Shown here: positions 44,511 to 53,335 of the stretch, piece by piece | Numbering within the stretch: position 1 is the stretch's first letter | How the letters are laid out: each line of letters opens with the position of its first letter | Origin: an uncultured Alphaproteobacteria bacterium | GTDB taxonomy: Bacteria > Pseudomonadota > Alphaproteobacteria > RF32 > CAG-239 | Direction of reading: 5' to 3' | NCBI GenBank assembly: GCA_934254915.1 | Contig: CAKQMH010000002.1 | Coordinates: forward strand, 124,001-188,000 | DNA length: 64,000 bases | Position numbers and translations under genes: made by a program | The notes under the pieces: model-generated | What the model saw: the letters and a program-made list of their open reading frames with translations, nothing else | Told to the model about the DNA's origin: nothing | Databases searched by the model: none

Positions 44511-46955
44511 ATGAGTTCGGAAATGACACCAGAGGAAATCCTCAAAGAAGAAAGTGAATACGGAGCTGACCAAATTAAGGTTTTAAAAGGACTGGATGCG
44601 GTACGTAAACGCCCCGGTATGTATATCGGTGATACTGACGATGGTTCCGGTTTGCACCATATGATTTATGAGGTTCTGGATAACGCTATTGATGAGGCAT
44701 TAGCCGGCTTTTGTGATAAGACGGAGGTTATTTTAAACCCTGACGGCTCAGCCACTATTCGTGATAACGGCCGCGGTATTCCGGTCGGCATGCATAAGGA
44801 AGAAGGGGTTTCTGCCGCTGAGGTCATTATGACCGAATTGCACTCCGGTGGTAAGTTCGATAACAATTCTTATAAAGTTTCCGGCGGTTTACACGGCGTC
44901 GGCGTGTCAGTGGTTAACGCCTTGTCGACCTGGCTGCGCTTGCGTATTTGGCGTGAAGGACACGAACATGTTGCTGAGTTTGCTCATGGTAATGTTACCA
45001 AACACTTGACCATAGTCGGTGACGCTCCGGGGCTTCACGGTACGGAAGTAACCTTTTTGCCTTCTCCGGAAACCTTTACTCAAACCGAATTTAATTTTGA
45101 CACTCTGGAACGTGCAATTCGTGAAAAAGCTTTCCTTAACTCCGGTGTGTTCTTGAAATTGGTTGATTTGCGCGGTGCTGAACCTCGTGAAGCTTGTTTC
45201 CATTATGAAGGCGGCTTGAAAGCCTTTGTTGCACATATTAACAAATCTAAAGCCCCGTTGCATGACGAAATTATCAGCATTTACGGCGAGGGTAACGATA
45301 TTTCGGTTGAGGCTGCGCTGCAATGGACTAACGCCTACAACGAAAGTATGTTGTGTTTTACCAATAATATTCCGCAAAAAGACGGCGGTACGCACTTGGC
45401 CGGCTTTCGCGGTGCATTAACCCGAACCCTGAATAACTACGTTACCGAAAACGGTTTGCTCAAAAAAGAAAAAGTTGCTTTGTCCGGTGATGATATGCGT
45501 GAAGGTCTGACCTGTGTCTTGTCGGTAAAAGTCCCTGATCCGAAGTTTTCTTCCCAAACCAAAGATAAATTGGTTTCGTCGGAAGTCCGTCCGGTAGTTG
45601 AAAGCGTTATCGGTGATAAACTCAAGGAATGGTTGGATGAACACCCGAATGAGGCTAAAATCATTGTCGGCAAAATCGTCGAGGCCGCAACGGCGCGTGA
45701 GGCTGCCCGTAAGGCGCGTGAACTTACTCGCCGCAAAGGAGTGCTTGATGTTGCTTCCCTTCCCGGAAAATTAGCTGATTGTCAGGAAAAAGATCCGGCT
45801 TTGTCTGAAGTCTTCATCGTCGAGGGAGATTCGGCGGGTGGATCAGCAAAACAGGGACGTCATCGTAAAAATCAAGCTATTATGCCGTTGCGCGGTAAAA
45901 TTTTGAACGTTGAGCGCGCTCGTTTTGATAAGATGCTCAACTCTGCCGAAATCGGTACGATTATTACCGCTTTGGGAACCGGTATCGGGCGTGATGACTT
46001 TAATGCCGACAAATGCCGCTATCACAAAATCATTATCATGGCCGATGCCGATGTCGATGGAAGCCACATCCGCACCTTGTTGCTGACTTTCTTCTATCGC
46101 CAAATGCCGGAACTGATTGAACGCGGTTATGTCTATATCGCTCAGCCGCCGTTGTACAAGGTTAAAAAAGGCAACTCCATTCTTTACATCAAAAACGAAC
46201 ACGAAATGGAAGATTATCTGATTCGCGGCGGTTGTGATGATGCAACCTTGATTTTGACCAACGGCGAGCAAATTGTCGGTAATGATCTAATCGATTTAGT
46301 CGAAAAAAATCGTAAAGCTCGTAGCTTGATTGGCACTTTGAGCAAAAACGTGCCGGAAAAAATCATTGAACAAATGGCAATCGAAGGGTTGTTTAATCCG
46401 GAACTGCTGAACGACAGTGCAGCGTTGAAAACCAAGCTTGCCGATTTGACCGACCGCCTGAATTCGCTGGAAGCGGAATATGATCGCGGTTGGACTGCCG
46501 AAGTTCAGTCTGACGGTTCATTGCTTTTCAGCCGCACTTTGCGCAGCGTTACCGAAAAGCACATTGTCGGTTCAGTAGTTTTGGATAGTCCGGAAGCTCA
46601 GGCTCTGAATGGTTTACGCGATTTGCTGTGTGAAAATTTCACAACCGTAAGCACCTTGGTTTCTAAGCAGGGATTGGAAAAGAAAATTACCGGCCCGGTA
46701 ACCTTTGTTGATGCTATTATGGCTGCCGGCAAAAAAGGTATTGCTATTCAGCGTTATAAAGGGTTGGGCGAAATGAACCCTGAACAATTATGGGAAACAA
46801 CTCTTGATCCGGAAGCTCGTTCCTTGTTGCAGGTTCGTATCGACCGCATGGAAGAGGCGGACGAAACCTTTGCCACGTTGATGGGTGATGTGGTTGAACC
46901 TCGTAAAGAGTTTATTCAGGATAACGCGCTTAACGTTGTTAACTTGGATATTTAA
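44511..46955 (+). CDS. gyrB: DNA gyrase subunit B
   Basis: GyrB is the ATPase subunit of gyrase, which introduces negative supercoils. VRKRPGMYIGDTDDGSGLHH and EVLDNAIDEALAGFCD form the ATP site, GGLHGVGVSVVNALS the lid, and VEGDSAGGSAKQGRHRK, PLRGKILNVERAR and MADADVDGSHI the Toprim domain. The start at 44511 has AAGGAAAG upstream and lies after the predicted promoter; a frame from 44439 begins inside the promoter. Length 814 is normal for Proteobacteria. Confidence 0.97.
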   Translation: MSSEMTPEEILKEESEYGADQIKVLKGLDAVRKRPGMYIGDTDDGSGLHHMIYEVLDNAIDEALAGFCDKTEVILNPDGSATIRDNGRGIPVGMHKEEGVSAAEVIMTELHSGGKFDNNSYKVSGGLHGVGVSVVNALSTWLRLRIWREGHEHVAEFAHGNVTKHLTIVGDAPGLHGTEVTFLPSPETFTQTEFNFDTLERAIREKAFLNSGVFLKLVDLRGAEPREACFHYEGGLKAFVAHINKSKAPLHDEIISIYGEGNDISVEAALQWTNAYNESMLCFTNNIPQKDGGTHLAGFRGALTRTLNNYVTENGLLKKEKVALSGDDMREGLTCVLSVKVPDPKFSSQTKDKLVSSEVRPVVESVIGDKLKEWLDEHPNEAKIIVGKIVEAATAREAARKARELTRRKGVLDVASLPGKLADCQEKDPALSEVFIVEGDSAGGSAKQGRHRKNQAIMPLRGKILNVERARFDKMLNSAEIGTIITALGTGIGRDDFNADKCRYHKIIIMADADVDGSHIRTLLLTFFYRQMPELIERGYVYIAQPPLYKVKKGNSILYIKNEHEMEDYLIRGGCDDATLILTNGEQIVGNDLIDLVEKNRKARSLIGTLSKNVPEKIIEQMAIEGLFNPELLNDSAALKTKLADLTDRLNSLEAEYDRGWTAEVQSDGSLLFSRTLRSVTEKHIVGSVVLDSPEAQALNGLRDLLCENFTTVSTLVSKQGLEKKITGPVTFVDAIMAAGKKGIAIQRYKGLGEMNPEQLWETTLDPEARSLLQVRIDRMEEADETFATLMGDVVEPRKEFIQDNALNVVNLDI

Positions 46956-46972
46956 TCCTTACAAACATAACT

Positions 46973-47007
46973 CAAACCCCGCATTTCGGCGGGGTTTGTT
47001 TTTTTTT
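46973..47007 (+). terminator. Intrinsic terminator after gyrB
   Basis: CAAACCCCGC (46973-46982) pairs with GCGGGGTTTG (46989-46998) around ATTTCG, followed by nine T. Very strong. Confidence 0.9.
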
Positions 47008-48754
47008 ATTCATTAGCAATAAAACCGTTGTTTTGGATACGGTATAATTTGTAATATGTACCTTTTTTACGCAACAAACTTAAGTGGCTTCCTTGCTCGA
47101 TAATACGACCATTATCAAAAACTAAAATCCGATCCATTTCCCGTAAAGTTGAAAGTCGATGGGCAATGGCTATAACTGTTTTTCCGTTCATCAGTCCGGA
47201 TAAAGAGGCTTGAATATGTTTTTCGCTTTCGCTGTCCAGAGCCGATGTAGCCTCGTCAAATATTAAAATCGGTGCATTTTTAATAATTGCCCGAGCAATC
47301 GCAATCCGTTGTTTTTCACCGCCGGAAAGAATAACTCCGCGTTCGCCGACTTTGGTGTTATAGCCGGCCGGAAAAGCCTCAATAAACTTATCGGCATAAG
47401 CTTTTTTGGCCGCGCCAATGACCATATCATCATCGGCTGTAACATTTCCATAGCGGATGTTGTCTTTTAACGAGCGATTAAACAGGCAGACATCTTGCGG
47501 AATAGTTGAAATCAGTTTATGGAGAGCTTCTTGCTTAATTTTGCGGATATCAATTCCGTTAATAGTGATTCTGCCGCAGTTAACATCAAAAAAGCGGGAC
47601 AACAGTTTGATGAAAGTCGATTTTCCCGAACCGGAAGCTCCGACCAGTCCGATTTTTTCACCGGCTTTAATTTCAAGGTTTAGTTTTTCAAACAGTTTAG
47701 GCTTGCCCCGATAGCCGAAATCAACATTCTCAAAAGCGATACTTATTTTTGAAGCTGTATAATCAAGAGCATTTGGGCAGTCGACAATATCCGGTTCAAC
47801 CGCCAATGTTTCCAACGCGGTATTAATTCTTCCTATCGAACTCGATATCTGATTCATAATCCACATTATGGCGAAAGCCGACGACGAAAAACGCATAAAT
47901 ATCGTACAAATAAAGATAAATTCACCGGAGCTTATTTGCCCTTTGTAAAACAAAAACAAGGCTAAAACATCAAATCCGATGCTTGATGCCGTCGAAACCA
48001 GATGTAAGCATGAACCGGCAAGCGCCTGTGTGCTTCGTTCTTTGGTTTCGGCTTTACGGAAACTTCGCAGATAGCGCAGCATATGCAGCCGCTCAAACTT
48101 AAAATTGGCAAAACTTTTTATTTCGCTGTAATTGGCAACGGCATCAACAATAACCGCGTTGGTTTCGCTTTGTTTCTTACCGCTTTGCTTGGCATTTTCG
48201 GACCTTATTTTGCCGAGTTTTGTTCCGATAAAAGTTACTCCGGCAATCCAGATTAAAGCCGTCGTCCCTATGTACAGGTTGAGCGAAATCAGAATAATCA
48301 AATTAACAAAGATAAAAAGAAAATTGAAATTGGCATTATAAATGGTTTGTAAAATGTCGGAAATACTGTTGTGTAGCATGCTTATTTTACCGGAGATATT
48401 ACCGGACATTTCATCATAAAAATAGGCAATTGGCTGTTGATTTACGTAGTCAAAAGCATCTTTAATCACCGTTGAACGGATTGATGGCAATATTTTAGCT
48501 GACATCCGCATGGAAAAATATGCTGCAGCCACACCTGTTATTCCGGTAATTGCCGCCATGAGCAAACATCCGCTCATTTGTCGGAACGTACCAACCTCAT
48601 CTATTTTGCCGGCATAGTCAAACATTTTGGTAATATAAAATATTGCCCCTTGTGAGGCGACGGTGTCAGTTGCCATCATTATGAAAATAATTACCAGCGG
48701 TACTATGAACTTGCGGAGATAATGTATAAGAAAGGCGAATGCGGTTTTTTGCAT
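47006..48754 (-). CDS. ABC exporter, fused permease and ATPase
   Basis: Six membrane segments (about 12-300) are followed by a nucleotide-binding domain: Walker A GASGSGKST at about 376-384, signature LSGGEKQRIAIARAI, Walker B ILIFDEATSALDSE and the H-loop IAIAHRLSTLRE. This is the type IV half-exporter architecture of MsbA-like and multidrug transporters, acting as a dimer. The substrate cannot be assigned. A TTG two codons upstream (48760) is an alternative start. It converges with gyrB. Confidence 0.88.
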   Translation of the reverse strand: MQKTAFAFLIHYLRKFIVPLVIIFIMMATDTVASQGAIFYITKMFDYAGKIDEVGTFRQMSGCLLMAAITGITGVAAAYFSMRMSAKILPSIRSTVIKDAFDYVNQQPIAYFYDEMSGNISGKISMLHNSISDILQTIYNANFNFLFIFVNLIILISLNLYIGTTALIWIAGVTFIGTKLGKIRSENAKQSGKKQSETNAVIVDAVANYSEIKSFANFKFERLHMLRYLRSFRKAETKERSTQALAGSCLHLVSTASSIGFDVLALFLFYKGQISSGEFIFICTIFMRFSSSAFAIMWIMNQISSSIGRINTALETLAVEPDIVDCPNALDYTASKISIAFENVDFGYRGKPKLFEKLNLEIKAGEKIGLVGASGSGKSTFIKLLSRFFDVNCGRITINGIDIRKIKQEALHKLISTIPQDVCLFNRSLKDNIRYGNVTADDDMVIGAAKKAYADKFIEAFPAGYNTKVGERGVILSGGEKQRIAIARAIIKNAPILIFDEATSALDSESEKHIQASLSGLMNGKTVIAIAHRLSTLREMDRILVFDNGRIIEQGSHLSLLRKKGTYYKLYRIQNNGFIANE

Positions 48755-48779
48755 CGACAATAATTCCGTTAACGTAAAA

Positions 48780-48808
48780 TTGACATATTATGCATATAGT
48801 AATACCAT
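48780..48808 (+). promoter_or_regulatory. Promoter of the EIIA-HPr gene group
   Basis: TTGACA (48780-48785) and TACCAT (48803-48808) are 17 bases apart, 34 bases before the first gene. Confidence 0.5.
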
Positions 48809-48842
48809 ATTTAAAGATTTAACACAAGCAAAGGTTTAAACC

Positions 48843-49262
48843 ATGGAAACACAATACTACACATTAATTGAAAAACAGGATTTTTATGAAATCATTGAAA
48901 ATAAATACGGTGAACTTGCCGTGTTCATTGATGCCCGCGATGGTCAGCCGCAAAATCCGGTTTTGGAATTTGATGGTAAAAAAACGGCATTGTTAAAACG
49001 GGATGAACGCTTGGCTGTACGCCTTGATAATATTCACCCCGATACCGTAGCTCCGTTGGCCGAGGCTGAGTTTGTTATGATTGTGGAGCTGAAAGGTAAA
49101 ATGGTTGAGCGTGTTTATGCCTGCCCGATTGAAAATGTGGAAGAAATTGTTTTTGCCGGCCGTCAAACTCGCGCTGATGAATTGGTAAAATCCAAAACCA
49201 AAGAAGAGTTACTTAAGAGTTTCGGTGCGGTCAAATCTTGGGTTGGCGGCAAAAGTAAGTAA
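48843..49262 (+). CDS. Hypothetical cytoplasmic protein upstream of EIIA
   Basis: The 139-residue protein has no signal peptide or membrane segment. It is a mixed alpha/beta protein, acidic, with GELAVFIDARDGQPQNPVLEFD in the first half and VERVYACPIENVEEIVFAGR in the second. I do not recognise the family. It is the first gene of a four-gene group (this, EIIA-Man, HPr, methyltransferase), and shares a likely transcript with the PTS genes. Confidence 0.65.
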   Translation: METQYYTLIEKQDFYEIIENKYGELAVFIDARDGQPQNPVLEFDGKKTALLKRDERLAVRLDNIHPDTVAPLAEAEFVMIVELKGKMVERVYACPIENVEEIVFAGRQTRADELVKSKTKEELLKSFGAVKSWVGGKSK

Positions 49263-49283
49263 AAAAATAACAGGAAAAAGCAA

Positions 49284-49682
49284 ATGATAGGAATGGTTTT
49301 AGTAACACACGGCAATCTTGCCAATGAATTTATTGCGGCTATGCAGCATGTGGTCGGTCCACAGCAGCAGATTGCACCGGTTTGTATCGGTCCCGAAGAT
49401 GATATGGAAATACGCCGTGCCGAGATTATGAAAAAAGTTGAGCAGGTTAATGACGGCAGCGGGGTTATTTTGCTGACCGATATGTTTGGCGGCACACCGT
49501 CAAATTTAGCCATTTCAATAATGGATCGCGCTCCGGTCGAGATTATTGCCGGCGTTAATTTGCCGATGCTGATTAAGTTAGCTTCTTTGCGCAAGGATAA
49601 ACCTTTGAAAGAAGCTGTTGCCGGCGCTCAGGATGCCGGTAAAAAGTATATTACCGTTGCCTCGCAATTGTTGGGAGCTTAA
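49284..49682 (+). CDS. PTS EIIA component, mannose family
   Basis: It receives phosphate from HPr on a histidine, here H9 or H10 in GMVLVTHGNLANEF. FGGTPSNLAISIM and VEIIAGVNLPMLIKL are family blocks. The 132-residue single-domain form, with no EIIB, EIIC or EIID genes nearby, is typical of the regulatory PTS of Alphaproteobacteria. HPr follows five bases later. Confidence 0.9.
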   Translation: MIGMVLVTHGNLANEFIAAMQHVVGPQQQIAPVCIGPEDDMEIRRAEIMKKVEQVNDGSGVILLTDMFGGTPSNLAISIMDRAPVEIIAGVNLPMLIKLASLRKDKPLKEAVAGAQDAGKKYITVASQLLGA

Positions 49683-49687
49683 AGATT

Positions 49688-49966
49688 ATGAGTGAAGAAG
49701 TTTTAACTAAAAATTTGGAAATCAAAAACAAAAAAGGTCTTCATGCTCGTGCGGCAGCTGCGTTTGTCAAAACTCTTGAGCCGTTTGATGCCGAAGTTGA
49801 AGTTGAGCGTATCGGTCAATGTGTCAGCGGCTGTTCAATTATGGGTTTAATGATGTTAGCCGCGGCTAAAGGCACTACCATTCATGTTAAGAGTTCCGGA
49901 CGGCAGGCTAAAGAAGCATTAGATGCGTTGGCAAAACTCATTGATAATAAATTTGGCGAAGAATAA
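49688..49966 (+). CDS. ptsH: Phosphocarrier protein HPr
   Basis: HPr carries phosphate from enzyme I to EIIA. The active histidine is in GLHARAAAAFVK (about H17), and the regulatory serine is in the segment VSGCSIMGLMML, the site of HprK phosphorylation. The C-terminus keeps SGRQAKEALDALAKLI. Length 92 is normal. An HPr kinase is present at 13885; no enzyme I gene is in the window. Confidence 0.94.
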   Translation: MSEEVLTKNLEIKNKKGLHARAAAAFVKTLEPFDAEVEVERIGQCVSGCSIMGLMMLAAAKGTTIHVKSSGRQAKEALDALAKLIDNKFGEE

Positions 49967-49970
49967 GTTG

Positions 49971-50891
49971 ATGAAGCACAAAGCACCTCGTAACAAAACT
50001 ATTGAGCTGTCTTCCTCTGAGACGGCTCAATATGTTTCCATGGCGCTTAAACTTAAACAACCCGCCGCTGAAGAGCAGGTGTTAAATAAAATTATTTATC
50101 AGGACAGTCTGAAGGCGATGGACTTTCTGCCCGATGGCTGTGTCGATTTAATGATTGTTGATCCGCCCTATAATCTTACCAAAAATTTCAGCACTTCTAC
50201 ATTCAAAGAAATGGATTTTAAGGCTTATCAGCAGTGGCTGGATAAATGGCTGTCCAAGACCGTACGTCTGTTGAAGGACAATGCGTCGATTTATATTTGC
50301 GCGGATTGGAAAACCTCTATTGCCATTCCGGAAATTGCCGGCCGGTACTTCATTTTGCAAAACCGCATATCGTGGGAACGTGAAAAAGGGCGCGGCGCTA
50401 AAAACAATTGGAAAAATTGCCTTGAAGATATTTGGTTTTTTACCAAAAGCAAAAATTATACCTTTAACCTTGATGCCGTTAAAATCCAACGTCCGGTAAT
50501 TGCTCCGTATCGTGATGAGCAGGGCGCTCCCAAGGATTGGCAGCAAAACGGTAAACAAAAATTCCGCCTGACTCATCCGTCCAATGTGTGGACCGATATT
50601 TCGATTCCCTTTTGGTCTATGCCCGAAAACACCAATCATCCTACTCAAAAACCCGAAAAACTGATTGCCAAACTTATTTTGGCCTCCAGCAATGAAAATG
50701 ATGTTGTGTTTGATCCGTTTTTGGGGTCGGGAACAACCGCCGTCACTGCCAAAAAGCTTAAGCGCCGTTTTATCGGTATAGAACGCGAAAAAGAATATGT
50801 TGCTTTAGCACTAAAGCGTTTGGCAATGGCTGATGCCAATCGTGAAATTCAAGGGCTGAGCGCCGGTGTCTTTAAGCCGCGCAACAGCTGA
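49971..50891 (+). CDS. Solitary DNA adenine-N6 methyltransferase, beta class
   Basis: The catalytic motif IV DPPYN lies at about 58-62, before the SAM-binding FDPFLGSGTTAVTAKKL near the C-terminus; this order marks the beta class, which includes CcrM. NHPTQKPEKLIAKLI is the motif X region. No restriction endonuclease is adjacent, so it is probably an orphan methylase. At about 306 residues it lacks the long C-terminal extension of CcrM, so GANTC specificity is not established. It follows HPr by four bases. Confidence 0.85.
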   Translation: MKHKAPRNKTIELSSSETAQYVSMALKLKQPAAEEQVLNKIIYQDSLKAMDFLPDGCVDLMIVDPPYNLTKNFSTSTFKEMDFKAYQQWLDKWLSKTVRLLKDNASIYICADWKTSIAIPEIAGRYFILQNRISWEREKGRGAKNNWKNCLEDIWFFTKSKNYTFNLDAVKIQRPVIAPYRDEQGAPKDWQQNGKQKFRLTHPSNVWTDISIPFWSMPENTNHPTQKPEKLIAKLILASSNENDVVFDPFLGSGTTAVTAKKLKRRFIGIEREKEYVALALKRLAMADANREIQGLSAGVFKPRNS

Positions 50892-50955
50892 AATATCGTT
50901 ACCCTTTTCGGCTAGGTTCTATTGTTTTTACCCGAACACTCCTTAAATCAATGGA

Positions 50956-50972
50956 GCATAAAATGTTTATGC
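50956..50972 (+). promoter_or_regulatory. Small hairpin before the 52-residue gene
   Basis: GCATAAA and TTTATGC form a perfect 7-bp stem around ATG, ending 15 bases before the AAGGAG ribosome site. A role is not known. Confidence 0.3.
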
Positions 50973-51001
50973 ACGATTTAACAAATTAAGGAGAAAAAAT
51001 T

Positions 51002-51160
51002 ATGTCATGTAAAGATATGCGTGATTCCAAACCTTCAATGTCGGCTTCTTCTGCCAGCAACCAAAATGAAAAGTCAACTTCCAATTCTTCCAAAACGGAA
51101 AAAACGGCTGAAAGTTCTGTCAAATCAGGCAGTGGCTGCGGCTGCTCTCGTAATTACTAA
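51002..51160 (+). CDS. Small Ser-rich protein with C-terminal Cys motif, 52 aa
   Basis: The frame starts at ATG 51002 after a very good ribosome site (AAGGAG, seven bases away) and ends at TAA 51158-51160, and a strong intrinsic terminator follows. The protein starts MSCKDMRDSKPSM, has a Ser/Thr/Lys-rich low-complexity middle and ends GSGCGCSRNY. Three cysteines near the two ends may bind metal or be modified. I recognise no family. It may also be cotranscribed with nothing else. Coding potential is supported by the signals on both sides. Confidence 0.6.
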   Translation: MSCKDMRDSKPSMSASSASNQNEKSTSNSSKTEKTAESSVKSGSGCGCSRNY

Positions 51161-51176
51161 TTCTTAAATGACGACG

Positions 51177-51214
51177 CCCTCTGTAAATATCCGGATGTTT
51201 ACAGAGGGTATTTT
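51177..51214 (+). terminator. Intrinsic terminator after the 52-residue gene
   Basis: CCCTCTGTAAA (51177-51187) pairs with TTTACAGAGGG (51198-51208) around TATCCGGATG, followed by TATTTT. Confidence 0.8.
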
Positions 51215-51279
51215 GTATTTACTATTTTGATTATTTGATTATATTATTTTTTTAGCAATAAAACAGTAAAGGTGTCGCA

Positions 51280-51891
51280 ATGAAAAAATGGCTGCTGCTA
51301 ATTTCCGCTTTGTTTTTCAGCTCGCAAGCTCAGGCGCAAAGTGCCGAAAACATTAAAAAAATTGAAACTTATTTGAATAATATTCAAAGTCTGGAAGCTA
51401 CATTTGTTCAGATGTCGAGCAACGGCGGCACGGCGGAAGGACGGCTGTTTATTGAAAAGCCCAACAAGATTCGTATGGAATATGCCGATCCGACTAATGT
51501 TTTAATTGTCGGTGATGGAAAATATATTGTGTATAATGACACCGACTTGGATCAGGTTACGCATATTGATTATGAAGATATTCCGGCAACGTTGATTTTG
51601 GCTAATGACATTAAAATTGACGGTAAAAATATCAAAGTCAGTGACTTTTATCAGGATTCGGGAACAACCAGTATCACACTGGATTATGCCAATAAGGGTG
51701 ATGTCGGGCCGATTACGCTGGTTTTTTCAAATAACCCGATGGAACTTAAACAATGGAAAATTGTTGATCCCCAAAGCGTGGAAGTTTCCGTATCGTTGTA
51801 TGAAACCAAAAAAGACCTTAAACTGGATGAAAAACTGTTTAAATTCAAAAAAGCTAAATCCGGCCCGCTTAACTATAAAAAGAAAAAATAA
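51280..51891 (+). CDS. lolA: Outer membrane lipoprotein carrier protein LolA
   Basis: LolA ferries lipoproteins through the periplasm to the outer membrane. Residues 1-19 are a signal peptide (ending AQA). The mature protein shows the LolA pattern LEATFVQMSSNGGTAEGRLFIEKPNKIRM and YEDIPATLILAND. Length 203 fits. Its stop codon TAA is directly followed by the xthA ATG. The lolA-xthA order is typical of Alphaproteobacteria. Confidence 0.9.
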   Translation: MKKWLLLISALFFSSQAQAQSAENIKKIETYLNNIQSLEATFVQMSSNGGTAEGRLFIEKPNKIRMEYADPTNVLIVGDGKYIVYNDTDLDQVTHIDYEDIPATLILANDIKIDGKNIKVSDFYQDSGTTSITLDYANKGDVGPITLVFSNNPMELKQWKIVDPQSVEVSVSLYETKKDLKLDEKLFKFKKAKSGPLNYKKKK

Positions 51892-52701
51892 ATGCCGGAT
51901 TCGTTTAAGCTGACAACCTGGAATGTCAATTCGATTCGCATTCGTCTGGATTTGTTGCGCCGTCTGGTGGCAGAGGCCGCGCCTGATGTTATCTGTTTGC
52001 AGGAAGTAAAAGCCAAAGAAGAGGATTTTCCTTTTACGTCCATTCACGAATTGGGTTATCCGCATATTGCCTTATATGGAATGGCCGGTTACAACGGGGT
52101 GGCAATCATTTCCAAATATCCGTTGCAAAATATCAAGTCATTTGATTGGGTCGGCAAACACGATGCCCGTCATATTCAGGCCGCGGTTTTTGATGATATT
52201 ATCTTGAATGATATTTATATTCCGGCCGGCGGTGATGTTCCTGATCCGATTCTCAACCTTTCTTTTGCCCATAAACTGTGTTTTATGGACGATATAGCGG
52301 AGTATTGCGAACAGCATAAACAATCACTGCTTAAACAAAAAATTCTTTTCTGCGGCGATTTTAATGTCGCTCCGTCGGAAAATGATGTTTGGAGTCATAA
52401 ACAACTGCTGAAAATCGTTTCTCACACGCCGATAGAAGTCGGCCGCCTGCAGCGTTTGTTTAATTCTTTGGATTTTATTGACGCCGTTCGTCATTTTTAT
52501 CCCGAACCGCAAAAGGTTTTCTCGTGGTGGAGTTACCGCAATCCTAATTGGGTAGTCAACAACAAAGGCCGCCGTCTTGATCATATCTGGGTAACGCCGC
52601 TGCTGCAAAACCGCTTATTGTCTGCCGAAATTCATCATCAGGCTAGAGGTTGGGAGCGTCCTTCAGATCATGTTCCCGTAAGCTTGACCATCAAGCTTTA
52701 G
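51892..52701 (+). CDS. xthA: Exodeoxyribonuclease III
   Basis: It is an AP endonuclease and 3'-5' exonuclease for base excision repair. LTTWNVNSIRIRLDLL, ICLQEVKAKEEDFP, FCGDFNVAPSENDVW and RLDHIWVT with PSDHVPV carry the metal and catalytic residues (N, E, D-N, D-H). Length 269 equals that of E. coli Xth. It shares no spacing with lolA, and overlaps the convergent response regulator by four bases. Confidence 0.95.
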   Translation: MPDSFKLTTWNVNSIRIRLDLLRRLVAEAAPDVICLQEVKAKEEDFPFTSIHELGYPHIALYGMAGYNGVAIISKYPLQNIKSFDWVGKHDARHIQAAVFDDIILNDIYIPAGGDVPDPILNLSFAHKLCFMDDIAEYCEQHKQSLLKQKILFCGDFNVAPSENDVWSHKQLLKIVSHTPIEVGRLQRLFNSLDFIDAVRHFYPEPQKVFSWWSYRNPNWVVNNKGRRLDHIWVTPLLQNRLLSAEIHHQARGWERPSDHVPVSLTIKL

Positions 52702-53324
52702 AACTTCAGACGATAACCGCCGTCCAAAGTAATAATCAGCTGCGCTTCGGGATTTTCGTGTTCAACTTTTTGCCGCAGGCGATAAATATGGGTTTCAATC
52801 GTATGGGTCGTAACTTCCGGCGCATACCCCCATACTTCCTGCAATAATTCATTTTTGGTAACGATTCGCTCCGGTGATTTGTACAGATATTTCAAAATCG
52901 CCACTTCTTTTTCCGTCAGTTTGATAACCTCATTGTTACGCAGGTTCAAAATATCTTTTTTTATCGGCCGGACTACGTATTGATTAAAGTTTAAATATCC
53001 GTCTTCGCTGTTTTCAAACAAATTGAGAGAAGCATTAAGCTCATCTAAAAAACGCGCCAACTTAAAGGGTTTGAGGATTAAATGCTGCGGAGCTATTTCC
53101 GCTGAAAGGTTGTCATGATTTGCTGTTATAAAAAACAGCGGCGCTTGTGCGTATTCGGCCTGCCATTTTTGCGCCACTTCCTGATCTTCATCAACAATGA
53201 TTATATCGGGAGAGACGCTTTTGTTTTTCTCAATAAAGTTAAATCCTTGCGTATGATGAGATATTTGGTTTTGCAAATCTTCCTTAAAATCTTGGTTTGC
53301 TGCATAGAATAATATATCAGACAA
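52698..53324 (-). CDS. OmpR-type response regulator with divergent receiver
   Basis: A receiver-like domain (1-115) ends in the LKPFK that carries the conserved lysine. The phospho-acceptor is probably in IIIVDEDQE, but the N-terminal acidic pair reads ANQD, so phosphorylation is uncertain. The C-terminal winged helix (about 130-208) reads LTEKEVAILKYLYKSPERIV, VTTHTIETHIYRLRQKV and GGYRLKF. No sensor kinase is adjacent. It lies in the alphaproteobacterial position next to xthA. Targets unknown. Confidence 0.82.
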   Translation of the reverse strand: MSDILFYAANQDFKEDLQNQISHHTQGFNFIEKNKSVSPDIIIVDEDQEVAQKWQAEYAQAPLFFITANHDNLSAEIAPQHLILKPFKLARFLDELNASLNLFENSEDGYLNFNQYVVRPIKKDILNLRNNEVIKLTEKEVAILKYLYKSPERIVTKNELLQEVWGYAPEVTTHTIETHIYRLRQKVEHENPEAQLIITLDGGYRLKF

Positions 53325-53335
53325 CAGTTTTCTCC

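Noticed and set aside
52698..53324. The response regulator as CtrA
   Set aside because: The N-terminus and winged helix do not match CtrA, and the receiver acidic residues differ.
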